From Agromyces laixinhei (GTDB taxonomy: Bacteria; Actinomycetota; Actinomycetes; Actinomycetales; Microbacteriaceae): DNA of 64,000 nucleotides. Both the position numbers and the translations under genes were made by a program. This document shows positions 8,679 to 18,146 of this stretch, piece after piece (positions within the stretch are counted from its first letter, which is position 1; every line of letters starts with the position of its first letter). The stretch is from the NCBI RefSeq assembly GCF_006337065.1, contig NZ_CP040872.1, positions 1,426,001 through 1,490,000 of the forward strand, given 5' to 3'. The notes below the pieces were generated by a model, which saw nothing but the letters and a program-made list of their open reading frames with translations, did no database searches and had not been told where the DNA came from.

Positions 8679-9826
8679 ACGGGCATCTGCGTCTCACCCA
8701 GCAGGAGGCGGACCCGATCGGCGCGATCGCCGCCGCACCCATCGTGACGATCGGCGCTTCGGTCGCGTTCGTGGTGGCGCTCGGGTTGACCTGGGCCCAC
8801 TGGAACGAGGTCGGCTCGCCCCTGGCCGCGGTGGTCGCTCTCCTCCTTCTCGCCGCTGCCGGATCGGTCGCCGCCGTCTGGGCACTGCCGGCTCATGCAC
8901 CGTTCACCAACGAACGGCTCTGGATCGTGGTGACGCTCGCCGTTGGAGCCGCCATCGCCGAGTACGTCAGCACCATCGGCAACAATCGCGAGGTCTACGA
9001 CGACTTCGGTCCGGCGGTCATCGGCCTGCTGATCCTCTCGCTCGCACCGTACATCACGTGGCTCTCTGCATCGCTCGCCGGCGTCTTGTCGGCAGTGGTG
9101 CTCTCGATCCTCGCCGCGGGGGCGACGATGTACGCCTCCTCGGAGGCCCCGATCGGCGGCATCCTCATCCTGAACGCGGCACCGGTGCTCGCGATGTCGG
9201 CCGCGGCGGCCGGGTACTCCTACCGCATCGTCTCCGACACGCTCGCCTGGCAACGGGCGGCCAATCGGGTGGCCCTGCAGCGCGATGCAGAGCTGCGCGC
9301 GGGCATCGCGCGCACTGTGCAGCAGAGCGGGGTCTCGGTGCTCGGCAGGGAAGTACTGCCGTTCCTCGCCGGTGTGATGACGGCCGAGCGCATCTCCGTG
9401 TCCGACGCCGGACGGGCGCGCGAACTGGCCGAAGCGCTCAGGCGGGCGTTGCGGGCCGGCCTCGAATCGACGTGGATCGACGATCTCGCAGCGAACATCC
9501 GCGTGGCGCGTGGCATCGACACGATCGTCGACGATCCGACCGGTGCCGCCGACGACCTCGGCGCCGATCAACGTTCGGCGGTGACCGCGCTCATCTCCTG
9601 GCTCGGCGATGCCGCCAGGTCGCAGCTCATCAGAGTGGCCTTCACGAACGAGGGCGATGAGGGCGAACGCGGCGTCGTCACGATCGTCTCCGCGCCGGGC
9701 AGCGCCCCGCCGAATCGACGTGAACTCGACCGATTCGTCGCCGTGGCACGAGCGGTGGCGCTGCGAGCGGATGCTTCCCTGACGCGAGAGAATGTGACAG
9801 TGGAGTTGAGATATGACATCGAGTGA
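8675..9826 (+). CDS. Membrane protein paired with the sensor kinase
   Basis: A 383-residue protein, family not recognised. Five or six hydrophobic helices occupy residues about 20-185, followed by a soluble region (about 190-383) with a helical stretch resembling a kinase dimerisation region (LQRDAELRAGIARTVQQSGV) but no clear N, G1 or G2 box. It may be a degenerate kinase that partners the preceding sensor, with which it overlaps by four bases. The 19-base gap to tdk suggests one transcript may include it. Confidence 0.6.
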   Translation: MNGHLRLTQQEADPIGAIAAAPIVTIGASVAFVVALGLTWAHWNEVGSPLAAVVALLLLAAAGSVAAVWALPAHAPFTNERLWIVVTLAVGAAIAEYVSTIGNNREVYDDFGPAVIGLLILSLAPYITWLSASLAGVLSAVVLSILAAGATMYASSEAPIGGILILNAAPVLAMSAAAAGYSYRIVSDTLAWQRAANRVALQRDAELRAGIARTVQQSGVSVLGREVLPFLAGVMTAERISVSDAGRARELAEALRRALRAGLESTWIDDLAANIRVARGIDTIVDDPTGAADDLGADQRSAVTALISWLGDAARSQLIRVAFTNEGDEGERGVVTIVSAPGSAPPNRRELDRFVAVARAVALRADASLTRENVTVELRYDIE

Positions 9827-9845
9827 AGACGGGCGCTGCGAGTAG

Positions 9846-10487
9846 ATGGCGAAGCTGTACTTCCGCTACGGGGCGATGAACTCCGGCAAGTCGACGGCGC
9901 TGCTCCAAGCCGCGTTCAACTACGAGGAGCGCGGTCACCGGGTGCTGCTCGCGAAGCCCACGGTCGATACGAAGGGCGACCGAGACATCGTCTCGCGACT
10001 CGGCGTCGTGCGCGAGGTCGACTTCACGATCGCACCGGCCACGGATGTGCTCGACCTGTTCCAGTCGCACCGCAATCGGGTGATCGAAGAGCGCGGCCGC
10101 GACGTGAGCTGCCTGCTCGTCGACGAAGCCCAGTTCCTGAACTCGGAGCAGGTCGACGATCTCCTCCGCATCGCTCTCATCGATTCGGTGCCGGTGCTCG
10201 CGTACGGCATTCGCACCGACTTCCAGACCGTGGCGTTCCCCGGCAGCAGGCGACTGCTCGAGGTCGCCCACAGCCTCGAAGAGCTGAAGACCATCTGCCG
10301 TTGCGGGCGCAAGGCCATCTTCAACGCGCGACTCATCGACGGCGTATTCGTCTTCGACGGAAACCAGGTCGCAATCGATGCCTCGACGCAGCTCGGCGAA
10401 GACGGTGCTCACGCGGTCTCCTACGAGTCGCTCTGCGGGGTGTGCTACCTCGAAGAGAGCGGCGGCGTGCTCAACGGGCGTCGCTGA
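9846..10487 (+). CDS. tdk: Thymidine kinase
   Basis: A 213-residue type II thymidine kinase, which phosphorylates thymidine with ATP in the pyrimidine salvage pathway. The P-loop GAMNSGKST spans residues 9-17, the Walker B-like DEAQF is near 93, and cysteines of the zinc lasso are in ICRCGRK (about 149) and LCGVC (about 197). Length and motif order fit the bacterial family well. It starts 19 bases after the membrane protein gene. Confidence 0.95.
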   Translation: MAKLYFRYGAMNSGKSTALLQAAFNYEERGHRVLLAKPTVDTKGDRDIVSRLGVVREVDFTIAPATDVLDLFQSHRNRVIEERGRDVSCLLVDEAQFLNSEQVDDLLRIALIDSVPVLAYGIRTDFQTVAFPGSRRLLEVAHSLEELKTICRCGRKAIFNARLIDGVFVFDGNQVAIDASTQLGEDGAHAVSYESLCGVCYLEESGGVLNGRR

Positions 10488-10500
10488 CCGGGCGATCGAG

Positions 10501-10532
10501 GAGTTGCCTCGGCACGGAGTTGCCTCGGCACG
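10501..10532. repeat. 16-bp perfect tandem duplication
   Basis: GAGTTGCCTCGGCACG occurs twice head to tail between tdk and the UspA gene. No function is evident; it looks like a recent slippage event in the intergenic spacer. Confidence 0.7.
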
Positions 10533-10604
10533 GCCGGATGGCGCCGCGGGCTGGCGCATTCGCTGCGTGTCACGTGAAGATGGAGTGAGACCCGGAGGTG
10601 CGCC

Positions 10605-11486
10605 ATGAACGAGATCACGGTGGACGAGATCGCGGTGGGCGTCAGCACCGGTGGCTCGGCCACCATGCGGGCGGTGCGCTGGGCGGCCGAACGGGCGTCG
10701 ACGCTCGGCAGTACGCTGCGCCTCGTGCATGTCATCGACGGGGCGCCCGCTGATCGCGAGGGCGCGGAGGCGACTTCAGGGGAGACACCCGGTGCAGCTG
10801 ACGGGCGGTCGCGGGAGTGCCTCGACGAGGCCGGGGCCGTCGTCGCCGACGTCGACCCCGGCATCGAGACCGTCACGACGCTCGAACGCGGCAATGCCGT
10901 CGACGTGTTCGAACGCATCTCTGCCGAAGCCTCGATGCTCGTGGTCGGCAGCGATTGGCACGATGGGCGCCGGGCGAGCCGGCGCCGCGTACTGAGCCTC
11001 CGCATCGCGGCGGTGAGCCAGACGGCGGTCGCCGTCATCCCCGACTTGGAGCCGGTCGGCCGGCGAGGCGTCGTCGTGGGCGTCGACGGCTCGCACGCCT
11101 CCGACCACGCCCTCGCGTTCGCCGCTGACGAGGCCGAGCGCCTCGGTGAACCGCTCATCGCCGTGCACTCGTGGGATGTCGTCGCCATGGTCGGCGGTGA
11201 GTACGGCTACGGAGCGCCCCTCATCGCCACCGACGACCTCGCCCGAGCCGAGGCCGAGATCCTCGAGACGGCACTCGCGCCGGTCGTCGCCGCGCACTCC
11301 GGGCTCGAGGTGCAGCGCGTCGTCGTCGCGGGCGACCCGGTGAACGACCTCACCGAGGCCGCGATCGAGGCGCGCCTGCTCGTGGTCGGCAGCCACGGCC
11401 GCGGCGCGCTCGCGAGGTTCCTGCTGGGTTCCGTCAGCCAGGGCGTGCTCGCCGACCTCGTGGCGCCGACGGTCGTTCTCAGGTGA
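10605..11486 (+). CDS. Tandem universal stress protein (two UspA domains)
   Basis: A 293-residue cytoplasmic protein with two UspA folds. The second domain ends with the nucleotide-binding signature GSHGRGALARFLLGSVS (about 264-281); the equivalent of the first domain (VVGSDWHDGRRASRRR) is degenerate, so only the second half may bind ATP. Start codon ATG at 10605 follows a GGAGG-like site. The stop overlaps the GTG of the next gene (GTGA), implying translational coupling. Such proteins help actinobacteria survive stress or dormancy. Confidence 0.9.
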   Translation: MNEITVDEIAVGVSTGGSATMRAVRWAAERASTLGSTLRLVHVIDGAPADREGAEATSGETPGAADGRSRECLDEAGAVVADVDPGIETVTTLERGNAVDVFERISAEASMLVVGSDWHDGRRASRRRVLSLRIAAVSQTAVAVIPDLEPVGRRGVVVGVDGSHASDHALAFAADEAERLGEPLIAVHSWDVVAMVGGEYGYGAPLIATDDLARAEAEILETALAPVVAAHSGLEVQRVVVAGDPVNDLTEAAIEARLLVVGSHGRGALARFLLGSVSQGVLADLVAPTVVLR

Positions 11487-12607
11487 CCCGCGACGCCACA
11501 CACCTCGACGAGGCCGCGGCGACGGCACGCACGGCGAGGCGCCTCGACGGTGTGGACGCCGCGCGGGGGCTCGCCCTCATCGGCATGTTCGTTGCGCACG
11601 TCGCGCCCGCCGCGACATCCGCCGATCTGGAGTCGCTGATCTCGATCGCCGACGAACGGCCACGCCTGCTGTTCGCGCTCACCGCCGGCATGGCGTTGGC
11701 GTTCATCTCGGGCGGCACGCGGCCGATCGTCACCGGACGAGGCCGGCTTCGGCGGCAGATCGCGATCCGCGCGGTCATTCTCATCGCGCTCGGGCTGCTC
11801 ATCGCGGCCACCCTGCACCCGCTCGTGTTCATCATCCTCGACGTCTACGGCGTCGCGTTCCTGATCCTGCTGCCGTTGCTGTTCATCCCCGCGCGGGCGG
11901 CCCTCGGCTTCGGCATCGCCCTGCTCGCGGTGATGCCGGGGCTCGCCGAGTTCGCGAGCACGACCGAACCCGTCATCGCGCTGCAGCAGGGCCCGTACGC
12001 GATCGTCGTCGACTGGTTCGTGAGCGGCGCCTACCCGGTGGTGGAGTGGGTGCCCGTCATGCTGGTCGGACTCGGCCTGGCCCGCCTCGGTCTGACCTCG
12101 CGGCGAGTCGTGGCGACCGCCGCGCTCTGGGGTGCCGCGGCGGCCGTGGTGCTGCTGCCGATCGTCGCGATGATGCCAGCGCCCGTGCCGATCGGCGGAG
12201 TCGCGGTCACCGGGGACGATCGCTTGGTCTCGGCACTCCGCACCTCGCTCGAGGCGGTCGGCAACGTCGGGGTCGGCGTCGTCGTCGTGGCCGGGATGCT
12301 GCTGCTCACCTTCTTCGCCCGGCCGACCGTGCGCCGCGTCGCCGGCGCCGTGCTCTCGCCGATCACCGCGATGGGTTCGATGCCGCTCAGCATCTACACG
12401 CTGCATCTCGTGGTGCTGGCCGCGTCGATTCGCATCGAAGACGGCTTCTATACCGACGACTCCCTCGAACTCATGCTCGGGCTGATCATCGGCTCGATGG
12501 TCTTCGCCTGGCTGTGGCGCCGCTTCCTCGGTCGCGGCCCGCTCGAACGGGTGCTCAGGTGGGCGAGCGGTCGAAGCCGAGCGGATGCCGCGGTGCGGCA
12601 GAATTGA
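11483..12607 (+). CDS. DUF418/DUF1624-like membrane protein (acyltransferase-type)
   Basis: A 374-residue protein starting at GTG with about 9-10 hydrophobic helices. The N-terminal RLDGVDAARGLALIGMFVAH and the C-terminal SPITAMGSMPLSIYTLHL are typical of the heparan-glucosaminide acetyltransferase-like / DUF418 membrane family. Substrate unknown; a surface-glycan modification role is inferred from the family and from the adjacent sugar-nucleotide dehydrogenase gene. Confidence 0.75.
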   Translation: MTRDATHLDEAAATARTARRLDGVDAARGLALIGMFVAHVAPAATSADLESLISIADERPRLLFALTAGMALAFISGGTRPIVTGRGRLRRQIAIRAVILIALGLLIAATLHPLVFIILDVYGVAFLILLPLLFIPARAALGFGIALLAVMPGLAEFASTTEPVIALQQGPYAIVVDWFVSGAYPVVEWVPVMLVGLGLARLGLTSRRVVATAALWGAAAAVVLLPIVAMMPAPVPIGGVAVTGDDRLVSALRTSLEAVGNVGVGVVVVAGMLLLTFFARPTVRRVAGAVLSPITAMGSMPLSIYTLHLVVLAASIRIEDGFYTDDSLELMLGLIIGSMVFAWLWRRFLGRGPLERVLRWASGRSRADAAVRQN

Positions 12608-12630
12608 ACGGTTCGAACGAGAGGATCTCG

Positions 12631-13938
12631 ATGCGTATCTCTGTTATCGGTTGCGGCTATCTCGGCGCCGTGCACGCCGCGGCGATGGCCGAACTCGGCC
12701 ACGAGGTGGTCGGCATCGACGTCGACGAGCGCAAGATCGCGGCGCTCGCCGGCGGCAAGCCGTTCTTCTTCGAGCCGGGGCTCCCCGAGATCCTCACCTC
12801 TGCGACCGCAAGCGGCCGGCTGCGCTTCAGCACCGATATCGCCGAGGCCGCCGAAGCCGAGGTGCATTTTCTCGCTGTGGGCACCCCGCAGTCGGCCGAG
12901 ACCGGTGCCGCCGACGTCTCATTCGTCGATGCGGCCTTCACCGCGCTGCTGCCGCATCTGGCAGATGGGGCGCTCGTCGTCGGCAAGAGCACGGTGCCGG
13001 TCGGCACGGCGGGCCGGCTCGCCGAGCAGCTCGGGGCCGACGCGCCATCGGCTCGCCTCGTCTGGAACCCCGAGTTCCTGCGCGAAGGATTCGCCGTCAG
13101 CGACACCCTCTCGCCCGATCGACTCGTGTACGGCGTCGCCGAGGGTGACGACCATGCGGCATCCGTGCTCGATCGTCTCTACCGCGCCGCGATCGAGGCG
13201 GGCACACCGCGCATCGTCACCGACTACGCCACCGCAGAGCTCGTGAAGGTCGCCTCGAACGCCTTTCTCGCCACGAAGATCAGCTTCATCAACGCGATGT
13301 CCCAGATCGCGGAGGCCACCGGTGCGGATGTCACGGCTCTCGCCGACGCAATGGGGCACGACGACCGCATCGGACGACGGTTCCTGAACGCCGGCGTCGG
13401 ATTCGGCGGCGGGTGCCTGCCGAAGGACATCCGCGGGTTCATTGCGAGGGCCGACGAGCTCGGCCTCGGCGACACATTCGCCTTCCTCGGCGAGGTCGAC
13501 GAGATCAACCTGCGGCAACGGCGACGGGTCGTGGATCTCGCCGTGCAGGACCTCGACGGCTCGGCCGACGGCAAGCGCATCGCCGTGCTCGGCGTCACCT
13601 TCAAACCCGACTCCGACGATGTGCGCGACTCGCCGGCGCTCGACATCGCCGTGCAACTCCAGGGGCTCGGCGCCGACGTCGTGATCACCGATCCCGAGGG
13701 GCTCGACAACGCGCGTGCACGCGTGCCCGCCCTCGCCTCCGTGCCGACGACGCGCGAGGCGCTGCTCGGTGCCGACCTCGTGATCCTCGCCACCGAATGG
13801 CGCGAGTACCGCACGCTCGATCCCGAGGCCGCGGGCCGACTCATGGGGGAGCGGCGCATCATCGACGGCCGCAACGTGCTCGACCCCGCTGCCTGGCGCG
13901 CTGCCGGCTGGCACTACCGCGGGATCGGCCGGTCGTAG
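12631..13938 (+). CDS. UDP-glucose/GDP-mannose dehydrogenase family protein
   Basis: A 435-residue NAD-dependent sugar-nucleotide dehydrogenase, which oxidises a UDP- or GDP-hexose to the uronic acid for surface polysaccharide. The Rossmann motif GCGYLGAVHAA is at residues 7-17, WNPEFLREGFA is the substrate-binding region, the catalytic Cys is at about 262 in GGGCLPKDIRGF, and the C-terminal domain has GVTFKPDSDDVRDSPA. GAGAGGATCTCG precedes the ATG. Sequence alone does not decide UDP-glucose versus GDP-mannose. A strong hairpin follows the stop. Confidence 0.93.
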   Translation: MRISVIGCGYLGAVHAAAMAELGHEVVGIDVDERKIAALAGGKPFFFEPGLPEILTSATASGRLRFSTDIAEAAEAEVHFLAVGTPQSAETGAADVSFVDAAFTALLPHLADGALVVGKSTVPVGTAGRLAEQLGADAPSARLVWNPEFLREGFAVSDTLSPDRLVYGVAEGDDHAASVLDRLYRAAIEAGTPRIVTDYATAELVKVASNAFLATKISFINAMSQIAEATGADVTALADAMGHDDRIGRRFLNAGVGFGGGCLPKDIRGFIARADELGLGDTFAFLGEVDEINLRQRRRVVDLAVQDLDGSADGKRIAVLGVTFKPDSDDVRDSPALDIAVQLQGLGADVVITDPEGLDNARARVPALASVPTTREALLGADLVILATEWREYRTLDPEAAGRLMGERRIIDGRNVLDPAAWRAAGWHYRGIGRS

Positions 13939-13946
13939 GCGTGAGA

Positions 13947-13972
13947 AAGCCCCCTCCCGAAGGAGGGGGCTT
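13947..13972. terminator. Bidirectional hairpin terminator
   Basis: A perfect 11-bp stem (AAGCCCCCTCC / GGAGGGGGCTT) with a CGAA tetraloop lies between the dehydrogenase gene and the converging tRNA-Pro. The arms end in T or A pairs on either strand, consistent with termination from both sides. Confidence 0.8.
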
Positions 13973-13977
13973 CACCC

Positions 13978-14053
<76 letters not shown>

Positions 14054-14257
14054 GGTCGGCCCTTGCGGGCCTCAACAAGAATAGCCGATAAATCGGCGGC
14101 AGGCTGACCACGACGGATGCCGCGGCATCCGCTCTGCGCAGACCTGCGGCGCAGAGCTACTCCGCGGCCACCGGCGTGAGCAGCTCTATGCTCGGCATAT
14201 GACGTTGGACACATTTCCCGTGACGTAGCTGAGCGTGCCGTGCGAACTCATCTAGCG

Positions 14258-14999
14258 TCATGCGCAACTCAGCATGTAGTGGTGCTGATGCGAAGGGACG
14301 AGACGTGAAACCAAAGAAGGTCGTGCCGGATCCCCGTCGCCAGACCACCCCGAGACGATCAAGCCATATTCGGCAAGGATCCGGGCGAGTAAGTTCACTG
14401 GTTTGCTTCGGATACTCGCTTAGCTCGTCGACGGTGTTGCGTTGATCAAGGGGGCGTAGTCGCCGTGCAGCTTCAGGATCGTGCATGGCACGTGCTGCAG
14501 CGGTTCCATGCCCGCGATCGCCGCCTCGCTCGAGATGACCTGCGGACTCACGCCAGTTGCCTCGATCGCGCGCTCGAGAAGGCGGTCGAAGTTTGTCGTC
14601 ACGATCACACGAACGAGCCCGCGTTTGACGAGTGCGGCGATGGTGTGGTGGGCGGGATTCGGGATCTTCAACCCTGCCTCGCGTTCCTCCTCAGTCGTCT
14701 CGAAGAAGCCGGCGAGAAGCGCCCGTCGAGAGGCGGAAGTCGAAGCAAGACTTTCCAGAAGGTTGGAGTATCCGAGGGCATCCCCGTCGCCGTGAGCATC
14801 CCACCACGCTTCGGTATCGAAGTCCTCGTCAACAGTGCTACCGCCGGCGACGGCGGCTCGCCGGACGAGCGCTTCCACCACACCCCATCCAGTGGGGATG
14901 CTCGCCCCGGCCGACGTTCCGGAACCGATGAGGAGGGCATAGACGCCAAGCTGGGCATAGGGCGGTTGCCATGCTAATCCGTGGGGCGAGGATCACCAT
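14258..14999 (-). pseudogene. SIR2-family (NADase-like) protein, decayed
   Basis: Starting at an ATG at 14999 behind AAGGTGAG, the reading gives MVILAPRISMATA, then, after a shift in the run at 14960-14962, YAQLGVYALLIGSGTSAGAS, WWDAHGDGDALGYSNLLESL, VRVIVTTNFDRLLERA and CTILKLHGDY. A second shift at the G-run 14450-14454 gives RNTVDELSEYPKQTSEL, and a third at about 14391 gives LARILAEYGLIVSGWSGDGD. These are the nucleotide-binding and TTNFD/KLHGD motifs of stand-alone SIR2-like proteins, several of which are anti-phage NADases. At least three shifts and no recognisable C-terminal effector make it a pseudogene. Sequence to 14157 may be its eroded tail. Confidence 0.8.
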
Positions 15000-15150
15000 G
15001 ACCTCACCTTACGCGGCGCTCGATGAGCCATTGGGCGAGCGCTGAGCGAATCGAACAACGACGACCAGGCGAGGAGCCGACGCTCCATCCAGGTGTCAAT
15101 GGTCCACACGCGTGACCGCGGTCCCTCCACGATGTGACTATCGGATGCGA

Positions 15151-15717
15151 TCAGGGGAGCTGCACGATTTCAGGGGATGACAATTGGGCGATGAGGCTGG
15201 AGTTCAGCCACCAGAGAGCGGTGAAAATCGCAATAGGCGAGACCAGACGCACCCAGACTGGGATCCCACCGATTCTGGCGAGCACTACCACCAGCAGGCC
15301 TGTCAACAACGGAAAGAAGGCGGTCAGTACGGTGCCGAACGCCGACCAGGTGCTCAGCCCGCATGCTGTTCGTATCGCGACACCCTCATCGTCAGCGGCG
15401 GTCGCCAGAAACGCCATGGGAGAAAGGAGCAGACCCCCAAGAATCAGAAGCCCGAATGTTGTGTAGTCGACTCCACCGTACTTTGCTGACTTAGGCGAGT
15501 TGTGTGCCCAGATCAGGAGCAGCAGCGACATGAGCGCGACGCAGTAGGCCCATGTGGCATCCGCTAGCGCACCCTGCCATTGCACAACACAGCGTGCGGC
15601 ACGGCCGGTGGGCAAGAGCAAGAGAGCCGATGCGAGCAGCATGCCTGTCGAGCCAAGGCTTCCCGCTAGGTATCTGAAGACTGCTCTTGCCTTCGCGGCG
15701 GTAGCTTTCTGGTTCAT
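15151..15717 (-). CDS. Membrane protein, last gene of three-gene cassette
   Basis: A 188-residue protein with about four or five hydrophobic helices (around 22-37, 55-70, 85-107, 125-147 and 153-170). Family not recognised. It overlaps the stop of the upstream DUF1906 gene by ATGA and so is co-translated with it. Its third-position GC is lower than that of core genes. Export, anchoring or holin-like service to the hydrolase upstream is a guess from gene order only. Confidence 0.6.
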   Translation of the reverse strand: MNQKATAAKARAVFRYLAGSLGSTGMLLASALLLLPTGRAARCVVQWQGALADATWAYCVALMSLLLLIWAHNSPKSAKYGGVDYTTFGLLILGGLLLSPMAFLATAADDEGVAIRTACGLSTWSAFGTVLTAFFPLLTGLLVVVLARIGGIPVWVRLVSPIAIFTALWWLNSSLIAQLSSPEIVQLP

Positions 15718-18146
15718 TGCTGAGCCGCGACAACAACGTCCGCGAATCCATTTGCCAGACCGTCGAGCTCTGTTGCCAGGACTGTCGGCGAAGGTGACAA
15801 TGTCGGCGCTGGCTCGCCTGGCAGTCTGACATCGACTAGTTTGCTAATCGCCAATTCTGTTGGCCACGGTGAGGTGAACACCGACTTGGCTGCGGCGACG
15901 AGGTTCGCTCGAGAACCGAATCTCTCCGCCATGAACTGCTTGGCAAGCCAGCCCGGGTCATCTTCGATGGCGCAGAGCATCTGTCGGGCGATTTCATCAA
16001 CTGAGCCGCTCCCATTGGAAAGTCGTTTTGCCCAGAGGAAGGCGGCCATGTCGGCAAGCAGGTCACCGCTGCCAAAAGAGTTCGCTCCTGATCCGAGGTT
16101 CGCGGCGGTCCAGGCCCGTACGTTCAGCACGCCACCAGAGCTTGCAAGTCGAGCCGCTTCGTAGTCTTCCCAGAAGGTTGCCAAGTCTCCAGCCCATCCG
16201 CCGATGTCCGAAACTTGAAAAGTCGCGCCTGGTGCGGGAACGCCCCAGTTCGTGTAGCCGCGCGTCGACGCGGCACAATGCGTTGTGTCGCCGAACTGTG
16301 CGTCGACAGGTCGAGGGTACATTTCGCTTCCGGCGCGAGCATCGAACTCTGCGAATGCGAGCTCAAAAGCAGCCCACTCGGGAGCATCCTGCGGGAAGAG
16401 ATTCGGATATCTCGGCGTATAGAAGTGCGTCCAAATCTCGTCAAGCTCTCCGTTGCCTCCGCCAATCCAGTAGGTCGGCTTCTGAAGCCAGTTCAGCACC
16501 ATGTCATCACGAATGCCCTGGGTCATGTATGTGTCCGGGCTCACCTGATCTGAGAGGTATGCCAGCCCTGCCACTCGCCAGAAGAACGCTTCGTCAAATC
16601 CGGATGCCTGCCCAGACGTGAATCTTCGAGGTGTTCGCCGAAGCTGCGCGCTGGAGAGGGACTGCGCTCGGGTTGACTTGACGACCTTGTCGACCTCGAT
16701 GGAAGCGTCACCGCTCCCCACCTCGATGGTGAGAATTTGGTCGTACGCCCAGTTGGGCGGGAGCGGGAAGCCGAGATTCCCGCTATAGCCTGTCGACATG
16801 TCGCTGACGAACGAGGACTCCGTGAGGCCCTCGGCCGCTAGCTGAGCACAAACGTTTCTGGTGCCGTATACACCGAGCTTGTAGACAACTGTCTTGGACG
16901 AGTCGAGAGCGTCGCGCACACCGCGGAAATGCGGAACAACCACTGCGTCGATGTCGTCCTGCGTGGCATCAAAGTCCACGGACAGATAGACCCGGTTGCC
17001 GGTTACGATGCCGAGCTGTCGCATCCGGGAGGCGATCCGTTCGCCCTGCTCGTATCCAAGGCTGTATGAGAACTGATCCGCAGTGTCATTCCATTCCTGG
17101 TAAATCGGAAACCACGTGCGGCCATTCGCCCAGATGCGGGCTGGTTCATCGTGGGTAATGCGCTTCTCGAAGCCATTGATATACCGCCCGACGACTTGAA
17201 AGCCCGCCCCAGTGATCGACCCAACGTTGACGGATGTCAACGGCGTGGCGGTATCACACGCCGTCGCCGGGCGATTGACGTCTCCTGTGCTCACGAGCAA
17301 CGACGCCCAAGTAGAGAAGTTCGCTGCCCCTGTCGCCGGGAGCTCAACGAACTGTTGGAAGCCGGTCGTTTGCGTTCTGGTAGCTGCGTCGAAGGTACCG
17401 GTGAACGGGGCTTGCGTGTAGCCGTTGAAGATGAGAGCTGCTTGATAGAGCCGGATCATCTTTCGTGCGCCATCGGTATCCCCGAGTGAGGCAGTGCCGT
17501 GATCGCGAATGCCCTGCTGTGTTCCGGGGCCAAAATTGCCGTTCGCGACTCCGTCAGCCATGCCGATTTCATACTGGAGCGCGTACATGAGCCCCTGCTG
17601 AACCTGTCGGGAAAATATCCCGTCACAGGGGATCATCTGGAAATCAGCCCGGTCGAGGTAGTGGCCGTTCATCCACTTCTGCACGGCGCGGGTCTCGCTA
17701 TTGCCGTTTCCGATGACGATGTAGGCATCCATCGTCAGAAGGCTCTTGAACAGTTTCGGCGGTACCGTCTGACCGGCGCTCAGCCCCGCGTCCAGCCGGA
17801 CCGAATTGACGCTGGATGCGACATCCTCGTCCCAGAACTCGTAGATCAATCCGCCCCAGTAGCCTTTGCACCAGAGTGCCAACTGGAGAATGCCGACGAT
17901 GTTTGGATGTGTGGCCGCGGTGGCCGCCCGTACATTACCAACCTGGGACTCGAGCGCTGCGAGAGTTCCCGGTCCAAAGTTGTCGGAGGTGGCAGTGATG
18001 CCAAGCTCAAGCTGAAGGGCACGTATAGCCGAGTACATCGTTAGCCAGCCGGTCTCCCCGTTCATGGGTGCGTCCACGTACCCGGCGCGCCCACTGAACG
18101 TGTTATTGAGCCAGGTCTGCGCGTTCTCAACCTGGGGATCGCTCAT
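15714..18146 (-). CDS. DUF1906 (glycoside-hydrolase-like) protein with peptidoglycan-binding-type repeats
   Basis: An 810-residue protein. Residues about 1-290 contain three peptidoglycan-binding-like modules (NFGPGTLAALES, GNFGPGTQQGIRDHG, TGTFDAATRTQTTGFQQF). Residues about 305-500 match the DUF1906/Rv2525c-like fold (GFQVVGRYING, VYLSVDFDATQDD, KLGVYGTRNVCAQL, IEVDKV), related to lysozyme-type hydrolases. Residues 510-810 were not recognised. Strikingly it has no signal peptide, although such proteins act on the wall; it begins MSDPQVENAQTW. Both ends overlap neighbours by ATGA. Confidence 0.8.
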   Translation of the reverse strand: MSDPQVENAQTWLNNTFSGRAGYVDAPMNGETGWLTMYSAIRALQLELGITATSDNFGPGTLAALESQVGNVRAATAATHPNIVGILQLALWCKGYWGGLIYEFWDEDVASSVNSVRLDAGLSAGQTVPPKLFKSLLTMDAYIVIGNGNSETRAVQKWMNGHYLDRADFQMIPCDGIFSRQVQQGLMYALQYEIGMADGVANGNFGPGTQQGIRDHGTASLGDTDGARKMIRLYQAALIFNGYTQAPFTGTFDAATRTQTTGFQQFVELPATGAANFSTWASLLVSTGDVNRPATACDTATPLTSVNVGSITGAGFQVVGRYINGFEKRITHDEPARIWANGRTWFPIYQEWNDTADQFSYSLGYEQGERIASRMRQLGIVTGNRVYLSVDFDATQDDIDAVVVPHFRGVRDALDSSKTVVYKLGVYGTRNVCAQLAAEGLTESSFVSDMSTGYSGNLGFPLPPNWAYDQILTIEVGSGDASIEVDKVVKSTRAQSLSSAQLRRTPRRFTSGQASGFDEAFFWRVAGLAYLSDQVSPDTYMTQGIRDDMVLNWLQKPTYWIGGGNGELDEIWTHFYTPRYPNLFPQDAPEWAAFELAFAEFDARAGSEMYPRPVDAQFGDTTHCAASTRGYTNWGVPAPGATFQVSDIGGWAGDLATFWEDYEAARLASSGGVLNVRAWTAANLGSGANSFGSGDLLADMAAFLWAKRLSNGSGSVDEIARQMLCAIEDDPGWLAKQFMAERFGSRANLVAAAKSVFTSPWPTELAISKLVDVRLPGEPAPTLSPSPTVLATELDGLANGFADVVVAAQQ

